64,000 nt of DNA from Cupriavidus taiwanensis (GTDB lineage: Bacteria; Pseudomonadota; Gammaproteobacteria; Burkholderiales; Burkholderiaceae): positions 2,894,894 through 2,958,893 of the forward strand of contig NZ_LT977070.1 in NCBI RefSeq assembly GCF_900250075.1, read 5' to 3'. The notes below the pieces were generated by a model. The model saw only the letters and a program-made list of their open reading frames with translations, had not been told where the DNA came from and searched no databases. A program made the translations under genes and the position numbers. Positions 21,337 to 30,496 of the stretch are shown here, piece by piece; positions within the stretch are counted from its first letter, which is position 1, and every line of letters starts with the position of its first letter.

Positions 21337-22755
21337 ATGTCCAACTCCCAACTTGCCAAGAAAGGCGAAGCCTGGTCCGCCCGCTTCTCCGAACCGATGT
21401 CCGACCTGGTGAAGCGCTACACCGCCTCGGTGTTCTTCGACAAGCGCCTGGCCCTGTTCGACATCCAGGGCTCGCTGGCCCACGCGGCCATGCTGGCACA
21501 GCAGGGCATCATCGCCGAGGCCGACCGCGCCGAGATCGAACGCGGCATGGCGCAGATCCGGGGCGAGATCGAGGCCGGCAGCTTTGAATGGAAGCTGGAC
21601 CTGGAAGACGTCCACCTGAACATCGAGGCGCGCCTGACCGCGCTGGTGGGCGATGCCGGCAAGCGCCTGCACACCGGCCGCTCGCGCAACGACCAGGTCG
21701 CCACCGACATCCGCCTGTGGCTGCGCAGCGAGATCGACAACATCATCGCGCTGCTGGGCGCGCTGCGCACCTCGCTGCTCGACCTGGCCGAGCAGCACGC
21801 CGACACCATCCTGCCTGGCTTCACCCACCTGCAGGTGGCGCAGCCGGTCACCTTCGGCCACCACCTGCTGGCGTACAACGAAATGTTCACGCGCGATGCC
21901 GAGCGCATGGCCGACTGCCGCAAGCGCGTCAACCGCCTGCCGCTGGGTGCCGCCGCGCTGGCCGGCACCAGCTATCCGATCGACCGCGAGTTCGTCGCGC
22001 AGCAACTGGGCTTCGACGGCGTCTGCCGCAATTCGCTGGACGCGGTCTCGGACCGCGACTTCGCCATCGAATTCTGCGCCGCCGCCGCGCTGGTGATGAC
22101 CCACGTGTCGCGCTTCTCGGAAGAGCTGGTGCTGTGGATGAGCCCGCGCGTGGGCTTTATCGACATCGCCGACCGCTTCTGCACCGGCAGCTCGATCATG
22201 CCGCAGAAGAAGAACCCCGACGTGCCCGAGCTGGCGCGCGGCAAGACCGGCCGCGTCAACGGCCACCTGATCGGCCTGCTGACGCTGATGAAGGGCCAGC
22301 CGCTGGCGTACAACAAGGACAACCAGGAAGACAAGGAGCCGCTGTTCGACACCGTCGATACCGTGGTCGACACGCTGCGCATCTTCGCCGACATGGTGCC
22401 GGGCATCAGCGTCAAGCCCGAAGCGATGCGCGCCGCCGCGCTGCAGGGCTATGCCACCGCCACCGACCTGGCCGACTACCTGGTGAAGAAGGGCCTGCCC
22501 TTCCGCGATGCGCATGAGGCCGTGGCCCACGCCGTGCGCGCCTGCGACGGCCGCCAGTGCGACCTGGCCGACCTGAGCGTGGCCGAGCTGCGCGAGGTCT
22601 CCGGCCTGGGCGACCAGGCCGCGCTGATCGGCGACGACGTGCACGCGGTGCTGACGCTGGAAGGCTCGGTCGCGGCGCGCAACCATGTCGGCGGCACCGC
22701 GCCGGACCAGGTGCGCGCGGCCATCGCGGCGGCACGCGCGGCGCTGAACGGCTGA
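21337..22755 (+). CDS. argH: Argininosuccinate lyase
   Basis: Last step of arginine synthesis: argininosuccinate gives arginine and fumarate. It has 472 residues. The fumarase/aspartase superfamily signature [11 protein letters not shown] is near residue 286, with [16 protein letters not shown] and [12 protein letters not shown] (substrate-binding) earlier. The ATG at 21337 gives [20 protein letters not shown], a standard start. A strong terminator follows 31 bp after the stop, so the gene is probably monocistronic. Confidence 0.97.
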   Translation: MSNSQLAKKGEAWSARFSEPMSDLVKRYTASVFFDKRLALFDIQGSLAHAAMLAQQGIIAEADRAEIERGMAQIRGEIEAGSFEWKLDLEDVHLNIEARLTALVGDAGKRLHTGRSRNDQVATDIRLWLRSEIDNIIALLGALRTSLLDLAEQHADTILPGFTHLQVAQPVTFGHHLLAYNEMFTRDAERMADCRKRVNRLPLGAAALAGTSYPIDREFVAQQLGFDGVCRNSLDAVSDRDFAIEFCAAAALVMTHVSRFSEELVLWMSPRVGFIDIADRFCTGSSIMPQKKNPDVPELARGKTGRVNGHLIGLLTLMKGQPLAYNKDNQEDKEPLFDTVDTVVDTLRIFADMVPGISVKPEAMRAAALQGYATATDLADYLVKKGLPFRDAHEAVAHAVRACDGRQCDLADLSVAELREVSGLGDQAALIGDDVHAVLTLEGSVAARNHVGGTAPDQVRAAIAAARAALNG

Positions 22756-22786
22756 TCGTCCTTTCCCGGGTAATCCGGCAAGCCGC

Positions 22787-22816
22787 AAACGGGAGCGCAA
22801 GCTCCCGTTTTTCTTT
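22787..22816 (+). terminator. Rho-independent terminator of argH
   Basis: Perfect 10-bp stem AAACGGGAGC/GCTCCCGTTT with loop GCAA, running into TTTTTCTTTT. A textbook intrinsic terminator. Confidence 0.9.
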
Positions 22817-23052
22817 TCTGTCCGCCGACGCACCGACGACTGTTGCAGATTGCATGAAGCAGACGCGGCCGTGCGCCGATTTCCCATGCGGGAATATCGA
22901 ATCGGCGTGGCACGACCGGCGAATCTGCACATAACTGGTGCAAATTCGCCGGAAAATGTGATGCACTGGGGATTCACCCTAAAGATGCGGGGCCGTCGAC
23001 GCCGTAGACTAACGCGCCACCCCCTGTATCCCCCAATCCCTAGGACGATCAC

Positions 23053-23652
23053 ATGTCTTCCCTCATGAGGATCTCGCGGCTTATCGACGCCGTGAATGCT
23101 TTCATCGGGCAGTGGGCGAAATGGCTGGTCCTGCTGGCCGTGCTGGTCTGCGCAGGCAACGCCATCATTCGCTACACCTTCAGCATCAGTTCCAACGCCT
23201 GGCTCGAACTGCAGTGGTATATGTTCGCCGGCGTGTTCCTGCTCGGCGCCCCGTACACCCTGCGCCGCGACGAGCATGTGCGCATCGACGTCGTCGCCGG
23301 CCGCTTCTCCGAGCGCACCCAGGTCTGGATCGATGTGTTCGGCATCCTGTTCTTCCTGCTGCCGATCTCCGTCATCATCCTCTGGCTGGCGATTCCCTAC
23401 TTCTGGCTGTCCTACGCCGGCCACGAGATGTCCGGCAATGCCGGCGGACTGATCCGCTGGCCGGCCAAGTTCCTGATCGTGGCGGGCTTTGCCCTGATGA
23501 TCCTGCAGGGCCTGTCGGAGCTGATCAAGCGCTTCGCCTACCTGAAGGGGGACCTGCCGTTCTCGGCCTTCCGCAAGCACGCCGTCGACCCGGCGCTGGA
23601 GATCGCCGCGATCGCCGAGGCCAACCAGACCGCCGCGTCTGAAAAACGATAA
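23053..23652 (+). CDS. TRAP transporter small membrane subunit (DctQ family)
   Basis: A 199-residue protein with four predicted membrane helices (about residues 22-40, 56-75, 98-122 and 140-160), the DctQ topology. RRDEHVRIDVVAG in the loop is typical of the family (hRxxHhxVD). It pairs with the large subunit 12 bp downstream. No DctP-type binding protein gene is adjacent, so the substrate, probably an organic acid, cannot be inferred. The nearly 300 bp upstream, after the argH terminator, hold no gene I can support. Confidence 0.9.
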   Translation: MSSLMRISRLIDAVNAFIGQWAKWLVLLAVLVCAGNAIIRYTFSISSNAWLELQWYMFAGVFLLGAPYTLRRDEHVRIDVVAGRFSERTQVWIDVFGILFFLLPISVIILWLAIPYFWLSYAGHEMSGNAGGLIRWPAKFLIVAGFALMILQGLSELIKRFAYLKGDLPFSAFRKHAVDPALEIAAIAEANQTAASEKR

Positions 23653-23664
23653 GAGGCGCGCACG

Positions 23665-25383
23665 ATGACGCAATTCCTGATTGCGAACATGGCACCGATC
23701 ATGTTCGCCTCGCTGGTGGTATTCCTGCTGTCGGGCTTTCCGATCGCCTTTGCGCTGGCCGCCAACGGGCTGCTGTTCGCCTTCATCGGCATCGAGCTGG
23801 GGATGCTGCCGCCCGAGCTGCTGCAGGCGCTGCCCAGCCGGCTGTTCGGCATCATCGAGAACGATACGCTGCTGGCGATCCCGTTCTTCACCTTCATGGG
23901 CCTGATCCTGGAACGCTCAGGCATGGCCGAGGACCTGCTCGACACCATCGGCCAGCTGTTCGGCCCGATCCGCGGCGGCCTGGCCTACGCGGTGATCTTC
24001 GTCGGTGCGCTGCTGGCGGCGACCACCGGCGTGGTGGCGGCCTCGGTGATCTCGATGGGGCTGATCTCGCTGCCGCTGATGCTCAAGTACAAGTACGACA
24101 AGCGGCTGGCCTCGGGCGTGATCGCGGCCTCGGGCACGCTGGCGCAGATCATCCCGCCGTCGCTGGTGCTGATCGTGCTGGCCGACCAGCTCGGCCGCTC
24201 GGTGGGCGACATGTACAAGGGCGCGTTCGTGCCGGGCCTGGTGCTGACCGGGCTGTACATGGGCTACGTGTTGCTGGTCACGCTGATCAAGCCGGCCGCC
24301 GCGCCGGCGCTGCCGCTCGAGGCCCGCACCTTCCGCGAGCCCAGCGGCAAGAGCGGCGCCGCCTCGGTGCTGGTGCTGACCGCGCTGGCGGTGGCGGTGG
24401 GCGTGGCGGTGGACAAGCTCTACAAGCCCGAGGCGCCGCTGGACGAGCGCCTGGTGGTCTCGGTGGGCGCGGCGATCCTGTTCGCCTTCGTGCTGGCGGT
24501 GATCAACAAGACGCTGAAGCTCGGCCTGCTGTCGCAGATGGCGGAGAAGGTCACCTTCGTGCTGATCCCGCCGCTGGCGCTGATCTTTCTGGTGCTCGGC
24601 ACCATCTTCGTCGGCGTGGCCACGCCGACCGAAGGCGGCGGCATGGGCGCGCTCGGGGCGCTGATCCTGGCCATGGTCAAGCGCCGTCTCGACCTGGGCC
24701 TGACCAGGCAGGCCATGGAAGCCACGCTCAAGCTGTCGGCCTTCGTGATCTTCATCCTGATTGGCGCGCGCGTGTTCTCGCTGACGTTCTACGGCGTCGA
24801 CGGCCATATCTGGGTCGAGCACCTGCTGACCGCGCTGCCCGGCGGCCAGACCGGCTTCCTGGTGGCGGTGAACGTGCTGTTCTTCCTGCTGGCGTTCTTC
24901 CTCGACTTCTTCGAGCTGGCCTTTATCCTGGTGCCGCTGGTGGGACCGGTGGCAGACAAGCTCGGCATCGACCTGATCTGGTTCGGCGTGCTGCTGGCGG
25001 TCAACATGCAGACCTCGTTCATGCATCCGCCGTTCGGCTTCTCGCTGTTCTACCTGCGCTCGGTGGCGCCGCGCGAAGTCAAGACCTCCGATATCTACTG
25101 GGGCTCGGTGCCGTTCGTGGTGATCCAGCTGGTGATGGTGGCGCTGATCATCGTTTTCCCCGGCCTGGTCAGCACCGGCACGCAGAAGGCGCAGGACCGC
25201 AGCATCACGCGCGACCTCAGCATCGACCTGGAAGGCAGCAGCCCCAAACCGGCCGCGCCAGGCTTGTCGATTCCGGGCCCGGGGTCGGTGCCTGCCGAGT
25301 CGGGCTCGCTCGAATTGCCGACGCAGCCGCCGGCGGAAAGCGAATCAGCCGTGCCGCAGTTCGAGTTCGAGAAGAAGAAATAA
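23665..25383 (+). CDS. TRAP transporter large permease (DctM family)
   Basis: The sodium-driven transport subunit, 572 residues against about 430 for typical DctM. It has a dozen or more hydrophobic helices. The sequence GLPIAFALA-like (SGFPIAFALAANG), IIPPSLVLIVLADQLGRSVGDMYKGA and TPTEGGGMGALGALI match DctM. Extra length comes from an inserted segment around residues 210-300 and from a Pro/Ser/Glu-rich C-terminal tail of about 60 residues that ends in EFEKKK and looks disordered. Co-transcribed with the DctQ gene and ended by the terminator at 25418. Confidence 0.92.
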   Translation: MTQFLIANMAPIMFASLVVFLLSGFPIAFALAANGLLFAFIGIELGMLPPELLQALPSRLFGIIENDTLLAIPFFTFMGLILERSGMAEDLLDTIGQLFGPIRGGLAYAVIFVGALLAATTGVVAASVISMGLISLPLMLKYKYDKRLASGVIAASGTLAQIIPPSLVLIVLADQLGRSVGDMYKGAFVPGLVLTGLYMGYVLLVTLIKPAAAPALPLEARTFREPSGKSGAASVLVLTALAVAVGVAVDKLYKPEAPLDERLVVSVGAAILFAFVLAVINKTLKLGLLSQMAEKVTFVLIPPLALIFLVLGTIFVGVATPTEGGGMGALGALILAMVKRRLDLGLTRQAMEATLKLSAFVIFILIGARVFSLTFYGVDGHIWVEHLLTALPGGQTGFLVAVNVLFFLLAFFLDFFELAFILVPLVGPVADKLGIDLIWFGVLLAVNMQTSFMHPPFGFSLFYLRSVAPREVKTSDIYWGSVPFVVIQLVMVALIIVFPGLVSTGTQKAQDRSITRDLSIDLEGSSPKPAAPGLSIPGPGSVPAESGSLELPTQPPAESESAVPQFEFEKKK

Positions 25384-25417
25384 GCCTGCCCCAGCGGCAG
25401 TCTCGGGCAAACCCGCC

Positions 25418-25447
25418 AGGCCCCGCAGCGATGCGGGGCCTTTTTAT
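25418..25447 (+). terminator. Rho-independent terminator after the TRAP genes
   Basis: Perfect stem AGGCCCCGCA/TGCGGGGCCT with loop GCGA, then TTTTATT. It sits between the convergent TRAP and lysR genes and touches the lysR stop; the T-run favours the plus strand. Confidence 0.88.
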
Positions 25448-26358
25448 TGCGGCATGGCCGTGCCGGCGCCGCCCCGCGCCAGGCATTGCGCGAGGAAGTC
25501 GACAGTGGCCCGCACCGCAGGCAACTGCCCGCGCCGCGCCGGCAGCAGCAGCGTGGTGGTCACGCTGCCGGCCGTCCACTGCGGCAGCACGCGCGCCAGT
25601 TGCCCGGCCGCCAGCGCCGCGCGGCACAGTTCGTGCGGCAGCGGCACGATGCCAAGCCCCGCCACGGCGGCGCCGAGCAGCACGGTGGATTCATTCACGG
25701 TCATGCGCGGCACCGGGGTGGCTTCTGCACGCGCGCCCTGGGGCCCCCCCAGCCGCCATGTGCCGGCGGCGGACCCGGTCAGCAGCCCGTCGTGGCCAGA
25801 CAGCTGCGCGGGCGATGCCGGCGTGCCGCGCGCAGCCAGGTAGCCGGGCGACGCCACCAGCACGATGTCCTCGACGGCAAGCTGCCGTTGCACCAGCCCG
25901 GAGTCCGGCAGCGGCGCGAAATGGCTGCGCACCGCGATATCGAAGCCTTCCTGCACCAGGTCGACCATCCGGTCGGACACCTCCAGCTGCACGTGCAGGC
26001 GCGGATAGGCGCGCGCCAGCGCCGGCAGGTGCGGCGCCAGGTAGCGCTGCGCGGTGGGCACCGCGGCGGTGATCCGCACCGTGCCGCTGGGCTCGGCCAC
26101 GCGCCGCTGCACCGCCTCTTGCGCGGCCTCGGCTTCGATCAGCGCGGCCTGCGCGTGATCGTAGAAGTCGCGGCCGGCATCGGTCAGCGTGAAGCTGCGC
26201 GAGCTGCGGTAGAGCAGCCGCGCCTGCAGGGCCTGCTCCAGCTCGGCCACGCGCTTGCTGACCGTGGACTTGGGCACTCCCAGCGCCCGCCCCGCGGCGG
26301 CAAAACCCCCATGGGTCACGGCGACGACGAAGAAGCGCAGGTCGTTGAGGTTGATCAT
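25444..26358 (-). CDS. LysR-family transcriptional regulator
   Basis: A 304-residue LTTR. The N-terminal winged helix-turn-helix runs from LNDLRFFVVAVTHGGFAAAGRAL to VPKSTVSKRVAELEQALQARLLYRSSRSFTLTDAG (read in pieces), followed by a linker helix and a periplasmic-binding-like effector domain (GTVRITAAVP, FDIAVRSHF, GLGIVPLPHEL). I use the ATG at 26358 (MINLNDL); a TTG three codons earlier is unlikely. It is divergent from a glutathione S-transferase gene and probably regulates it and itself; the inducer is unknown. Confidence 0.93.
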   Translation of the reverse strand: MINLNDLRFFVVAVTHGGFAAAGRALGVPKSTVSKRVAELEQALQARLLYRSSRSFTLTDAGRDFYDHAQAALIEAEAAQEAVQRRVAEPSGTVRITAAVPTAQRYLAPHLPALARAYPRLHVQLEVSDRMVDLVQEGFDIAVRSHFAPLPDSGLVQRQLAVEDIVLVASPGYLAARGTPASPAQLSGHDGLLTGSAAGTWRLGGPQGARAEATPVPRMTVNESTVLLGAAVAGLGIVPLPHELCRAALAAGQLARVLPQWTAGSVTTTLLLPARRGQLPAVRATVDFLAQCLARGGAGTAMPQ

Positions 26359-26484
26359 CGCAGGCAAAGTCTATGTGTGTGGACGATAGGTCGAATTTTT
26401 GCCTACTACTCACGCAAAGTCCATGCATCTACAGTCCACCTGTGCCCGATCGGCGGGCCCTAACCGAATCCAGGAGAACTACCC
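26359..26484. promoter_or_regulatory. Divergent lysR-gst control region with a repeated 12-mer
   Basis: The 126-bp spacer holds two direct copies of GCAAAGTCYATG, at 26364-26375 and 26414-26425, 50 bp apart (about five helical turns). It is much more AT-rich than its surroundings. The layout suits a LysR-type regulator with an upstream recognition site and a promoter-proximal activation site, but the repeats were found by eye only. Confidence 0.5.
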
Positions 26485-27180
26485 ATGACTACCCCCACCC
26501 TCTTCTACGGCGTTCCCTCCGGCTGCTCGTTCGGCTCGATCGTGGCGCTGGAATGGCTTGGCCAGCCCTATCGCCTGAGCCGCATCGAAATGCCCGAAGT
26601 CGTGACCAGCGATGCCTACCGCCAGATCAACCCGGTCGGCGAAACGCCGACGCTGATGGACGCGCAAGGCAATTTCCTCAGCGAAAGCATGGCGATCCTC
26701 AACCACATCGGCGCGCGCGGCATCGAGCGCAAGCTTGGCTTTGCCCAGGGCACGCGCGATTTCGACCGGCTCAACCAGCAGCTGGGCTACCTCAACACCA
26801 GCTACTTCGGCGCCTTTGCCCCGCTCTGGCATGCATTGGAAGGCGTGGACGAGACCGACCGGCCTGCACTGGTGCGCTATGGCACGGAGCAGGTCCGCCA
26901 CGTGCACCAGGAACTCGAAGCCATGCTGGGCGAGCGGCCCTGGCTGCTGGGCGAGCACCGCACCGTGGCCGACGCGTACTTCAGCGGCATCGCGCGCTGG
27001 TCGAAATACCACAAGGTGCTGAACGTCGAGGACTTCCCGAACCTGCAGCGCCTCTACAACCAGCTCGAAGCCGATCCGGCGGTGCGCTTTGCCCATGCCA
27101 TCGAGCGGCAGGCGCCGGCGCAAAGCGCGGGGGCTTTCCAGGGCCACGTGACGCTGGAGGAAGTGCTGGCGCAGCGCTGA
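26485..27180 (+). CDS. Glutathione S-transferase family protein
   Basis: A 231-residue protein with an N-terminal thioredoxin-fold domain (TLFYGVPSGCSFGSIVALEWLG; INPVGETPTLMD; SESMAILNHI as the glutathione-binding ES motif near residue 68) and a helical C-terminal domain (ERPWLLGEHRTVADAYF). A CAGGAGAAC ribosome site precedes the ATG. The substrate is unknown; it could serve detoxification or stress response. Its divergence from a LysR gene suggests inducible control. Confidence 0.9.
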   Translation: MTTPTLFYGVPSGCSFGSIVALEWLGQPYRLSRIEMPEVVTSDAYRQINPVGETPTLMDAQGNFLSESMAILNHIGARGIERKLGFAQGTRDFDRLNQQLGYLNTSYFGAFAPLWHALEGVDETDRPALVRYGTEQVRHVHQELEAMLGERPWLLGEHRTVADAYFSGIARWSKYHKVLNVEDFPNLQRLYNQLEADPAVRFAHAIERQAPAQSAGAFQGHVTLEEVLAQR

Positions 27181-27287
27181 CGCGACAGGCCTCGGCGTCG
27201 CGGCGAGGCACCCGCGCAATTGCGAATCGGCTCATCGACCAGCGGGCCGGCACGGCCCAGACTGGTTCCTGCGTTCAGCCCATACCC

Positions 27288-27360
27288 AGGAGAACACCAT
27301 GCCGAGCACCAAATGCGCGGGGCACTTCGCCGCGACCCCGATCTACTGCCTGCCATCGAT
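27288..27360 (+). other. Ribosome binding site and start codon with no gene behind it
   Basis: AGGAGA at 27288-27293 followed 5 bp later by ATG (27299) looks like a proper gene start (MPSTKCAGH...). The frame has no recognisable product and simply runs in frame into the antitoxin gene, crossing its operator. It may be the stump of a lost gene at the left edge of an inserted toxin-antitoxin cassette. Confidence 0.35.
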
Positions 27361-27374
27361 ACGTGACCGCCGTA

Positions 27375-27393
27375 ATGATAACAATGCTATCAT
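27375..27393. promoter_or_regulatory. Palindromic operator of the fitAB-like toxin-antitoxin pair
   Basis: Perfect inverted repeat ATGATA-N7-TATCAT, AT-rich against a GC-rich background, 28 bp before the antitoxin ATG. Ribbon-helix-helix antitoxins of this type bind such palindromes as FitAB complexes to repress their own promoter. Confidence 0.65.
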
Positions 27394-27421
27394 CGCACCA
27401 TCCAACGGTGAGGAGTTCACG

Positions 27422-27658
27422 ATGGCAACCCTACTGGTTCGTGGCGTCGATGAAGCGCTGGTCCAGCGCCTGCGCGAGCAGGCCGTCGCCAATGGCCGCA
27501 GCGCCGAGGCAGAACACCGCGCCATCCTGGCGCAGGCGCTGGGCGGCACGGCCCGGCGCACTTTTGCCGAGGTGCTTGCCGGCATGCCGGACGTCGGCCA
27601 GGACGCCGACTTCGAGCGCATCCAGGATACGGGCGAGGCGCCGCGTGTATTTGATTGA
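27422..27658 (+). CDS. FitA/VapB-like antitoxin, ribbon-helix-helix
   Basis: A 78-residue protein. The N-terminal ribbon-helix-helix (MATLLVRGVDEALVQRLREQAVANGRS, read in parts) is followed by the FitA signature AEAEHRAILAQAL. The C-terminal tail, ending FERIQDTGEAPRVFD, would block the toxin active site. The ATG at 27422 is preceded by GAGGAG at good spacing. It overlaps the toxin start by 14 bp. Such antitoxins are DNA-binding and autoregulate with the toxin. Confidence 0.9.
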   Translation: MATLLVRGVDEALVQRLREQAVANGRSAEAEHRAILAQALGGTARRTFAEVLAGMPDVGQDADFERIQDTGEAPRVFD

Positions 27659-28070
27659 TACCAACGTCATCAGCGAGACCCGCAAGCGGGAGCGCGCCAA
27701 CCCTGGCGTCCGCGCCTTCTTCCGGCAGGCGGCGCGCGACGGGGCCGCGCTCTACCTGTCGGCGCTGACCGTGGGCGAACTCCAGCGCGGCGTGGCACTG
27801 ATCCGCCATCGCGGCGACGCGGTGCAGGCGGCGCTGCTGGAACGCTGGCTGGCCCATGTGCTCGAGGACTTCGGACGGCAGGTGCTGCCGGTCGATGCCG
27901 AGGTCGCGCAGGTCTGGGGCCAGTTGCGCGCGGCGCGGCCCGAGCACGCGCTGGACAAGTTCATCGCCGCGACCGCGCTGATCCACCGCCTCACCATCGT
28001 CACGCGCAATGTCGCGGACTTCCGCGGCACCGGCACGATGGTGATGAATCCGTTCAGACAGGACAAATAG
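27645..28070 (+). CDS. FitB/VapC-like PIN-domain toxin (ribonuclease)
   Basis: A 141-residue PIN-domain protein. Acidic catalytic residues appear in order: Asp in YLIDTNVISE at the start, Glu in LTVGELQRGV near residue 45, Asp in ALDKFIAATA near 105 and Asp in TRNVADF near 125. The GTG at 27645 starts inside the antitoxin gene and is preceded by GAGG. Members cleave RNA in a Mg2+-dependent manner when freed from their antitoxin. The pair is probably intact because all key residues are present. Confidence 0.92.
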   Translation: MYLIDTNVISETRKRERANPGVRAFFRQAARDGAALYLSALTVGELQRGVALIRHRGDAVQAALLERWLAHVLEDFGRQVLPVDAEVAQVWGQLRAARPEHALDKFIAATALIHRLTIVTRNVADFRGTGTMVMNPFRQDK

Positions 28071-28071
28071 A

Positions 28072-28097
28072 AAGGGCCCCGCCTTGGCGGGGCCCTT
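28072..28097. terminator. Bidirectional hairpin between the toxin gene and the decarboxylase gene
   Basis: Perfect 12-bp stem AAGGGCCCCGCC/GGCGGGGCCCTT with a 2-nt TT loop between two convergent genes. It lacks a long T-run on either side but the stem is very stable. Confidence 0.75.
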
Positions 28098-28124
28098 GCT
28101 GCATCCACGGATGCCGGCTGGCGC

Positions 28125-30395
28125 TCAGGCGCCCTGCTTCACGCAGTCGACGAAGTACGCCTTCTTGCCGTCGACCTCGTCCTCCACCAGGCCGTGGATG
28201 TCGGTCTCGAAGCCCGGGAACAGCTTGTTGAACTCGCGCGCAAACTTCAGGTACTGCACGATGGTGCGGTTGAAGCGTTCGCCCGGGATCAGCAGCGGAA
28301 TGCCCGGCGGGTACGGCGTCAGCAGGATCGCGGTGACACGGCCTTCCAGGTCGTCGACCGGCACGCGCTCGATCTCGCGGTGGGCCATCATGGCCCACGC
28401 GTCCGACGGCTTCATCGCCGGCTCCATGTCCGACAGGTACATCTCCGTGGTCACGCGCGCCACGTCGTTGGCCTTGTACACGCTGTGGATCGCATCGCAC
28501 AGGTCACGCAGGCCCATGCGCTCGTACTGCGGATACTTGCCGACGAATTCCGGCAGCACGCGCCACAGCGGCTGGTTCTGGTCGTAGTCGTCCTTGAACT
28601 GCTGCAGCTCGGTCACCAGCGAGTTCCAGCGGCCCTTGGTGATGCCGATGGTGAACATGATGAAGAACGAGTACAGCCCGGTCTTCTCGATGATGATGCC
28701 GTGCTCGGCCAGGTACTTGGTGACGATCGCCGCCGGGATGCCGCGCTCGCTGAACTCGCCGTCGACGTCCAGGCCCGGGGTGATGATGGTGGCCTTGATC
28801 GGGTCGAGCAGGTTGAAGCCGTCGGCGAGGTCGCCGAAGCCGTGCCAGCGCTCGTTGGCCTTCAGCATCCATTCCTCGCGGTCGCCGATGCCGTCTTCGA
28901 TCAGCGCGTCCGGGCCCCACACCTTGAACCACCAGTCGCCGTTGTTGCCGGCATCGTAGTCGCCCTCGACCTTGCGCATGGCGCGGCGGAAGTCCATCGC
29001 TTCCTGGATGCTCTCTTCCACCAGCGCGGTGCCGCCCGGCGCTTCCATCATCGCCGCGGCCACGTCGCACGAGGCGATGATCGAGTACTGCGGGCTGGTC
29101 GAGGTATGCATCAGGTACGCTTCATTGAAGCGGTAGCGGTCCAGCTTGCGCGTCTCGGAGTCCTGCACCAGGATCTGAGAGGCCTGCGACAGGCCGGCCA
29201 GCAGCTTGTGCGTCGACTGCGTGGCGAACACCAGCGCGTCCTTGCTGCGCGGACGGTCCTTGCCGATCGCGTGCATGTTGCGATAGAAGTCGTGGAACGC
29301 CGCGTGCGGCAGCCAGGCTTCGTCGAAGTGCAGCGTGTCGATCTCGGCCGCCAGCATTTCCTTGATCTGCTCGGCGTTGTACAGCACGCCGTCGTAGGTG
29401 CCCTGGGTGATGGTCAGGATGCGCGGCTTCTGGTTCTTCGCCTTGCTGGCGAACGGGTGGCTGGCGATCTTCTTCTTGATCGTCTGCGGATCGAACTCGC
29501 TCTTCGGGATCGGGCCGATGATGCCGTAGTGGTTACGCGTCGGCATCAGGAACACCGGGATCGCGCCGGTCATCATGATCGCGTGCAGGATCGACTTGTG
29601 GCAGTTGCGGTCCACCACCACGATGTCGCCCGGCGCCACGTTGGCATGCCACACCATCTTGTTCGAGGTGGAGGTGCCGTTGGTGACGAAATACATGTGG
29701 TCGGAGTTGAAGATGCGCGCGGCATTGCGCTCCGACGCGGCCACCGGACCGGTGTGGTCCAGCAGCTGGCCCAGCTCGTCGACGGCGTTGCAGACGTCGG
29801 CGCGCAGCATGTTCTCGCCGAAGAACTGGTGGAACACCTGGCCCACCGGGCTCTTCAGGAAGGCCACGCCGCCCGAGTGCCCCGGGCAGTGCCACGAATA
29901 CGAGCTGTCCTGCGCGTAGTCGATCAGCGCCTTGAAGAACGGCGGCGCCAGCGTGTCCAGGTAGACCTTGGCTTCGCGGATGATGTGGCGCGCCACGAAC
30001 TCGGGCGTGTCCTCGAACATGTGGATGAAGCCGTGCAGCTCGCGCAGGATATCGTTGGGGATATGGCGCGAGGTGCGGGTCTCGCCGTACAGGAAGATCG
30101 GCAGGTCGGAGTTGCGGCGGCGCACCTCGGCGACGAAGGCGCGCAGCTTCTCGATCGCGGCGGCCTCGAGTTCCTCGCTGTCGCTGGCGAACTCGTCGTC
30201 GTCGATCGACACGATAAAGGTCGATGCCCGGCTCGCCTGCTGGGCGAACGAGGTCAGGTCGCCGTAGCTGGTCAGCCCCATGACTTCCATGCCCTCTTTC
30301 TCGATCGCCTCGGCCAGCGCGCGGATGCCGGAGCCGGAGATGTTTTCGGAGCGGAAGTCTTCGTCAATGATGATGACGGGGAAGCGGAATTTCAT
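28125..30395 (-). CDS. Orn/Lys/Arg decarboxylase, PLP-dependent (biodegradative type)
   Basis: A 756-residue fold-type I decarboxylase. An N-terminal receiver-like wing domain (FPVIIIDEDFRSENISG) is followed by the PLP domain, with ATQSTHKLLAGLSQAS near residue 395 containing the Schiff-base lysine, and the C-terminal domain (LLTPYPPGIPLLIPGE). It makes a polyamine or related diamine from lysine, ornithine or arginine; I cannot tell which. Homologues in Burkholderiales are variously annotated. The ATG at 30395 follows AAGGATG. The frame extends upstream into a repeat and is not used. Confidence 0.92.
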   Translation of the reverse strand: MKFRFPVIIIDEDFRSENISGSGIRALAEAIEKEGMEVMGLTSYGDLTSFAQQASRASTFIVSIDDDEFASDSEELEAAAIEKLRAFVAEVRRRNSDLPIFLYGETRTSRHIPNDILRELHGFIHMFEDTPEFVARHIIREAKVYLDTLAPPFFKALIDYAQDSSYSWHCPGHSGGVAFLKSPVGQVFHQFFGENMLRADVCNAVDELGQLLDHTGPVAASERNAARIFNSDHMYFVTNGTSTSNKMVWHANVAPGDIVVVDRNCHKSILHAIMMTGAIPVFLMPTRNHYGIIGPIPKSEFDPQTIKKKIASHPFASKAKNQKPRILTITQGTYDGVLYNAEQIKEMLAAEIDTLHFDEAWLPHAAFHDFYRNMHAIGKDRPRSKDALVFATQSTHKLLAGLSQASQILVQDSETRKLDRYRFNEAYLMHTSTSPQYSIIASCDVAAAMMEAPGGTALVEESIQEAMDFRRAMRKVEGDYDAGNNGDWWFKVWGPDALIEDGIGDREEWMLKANERWHGFGDLADGFNLLDPIKATIITPGLDVDGEFSERGIPAAIVTKYLAEHGIIIEKTGLYSFFIMFTIGITKGRWNSLVTELQQFKDDYDQNQPLWRVLPEFVGKYPQYERMGLRDLCDAIHSVYKANDVARVTTEMYLSDMEPAMKPSDAWAMMAHREIERVPVDDLEGRVTAILLTPYPPGIPLLIPGERFNRTIVQYLKFAREFNKLFPGFETDIHGLVEDEVDGKKAYFVDCVKQGA

Positions 30396-30496
30396 CGGGC
30401 ATCCTTGATGGAAAGCAGGACATAAAGGACTTGAGCCACATGGCCCGCAGGGGTTCCCTGCGACGGCGGCATGTGGCTCTTGGATCAAATTGCGGC

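Noticed and set aside
26359..26484. tRNA or small RNA gene in AT-rich spacers
   Set aside because: No cloverleaf, no GTTCRANNC box and no hairpin-plus-T-run following was seen in this or the other AT-rich spacers.
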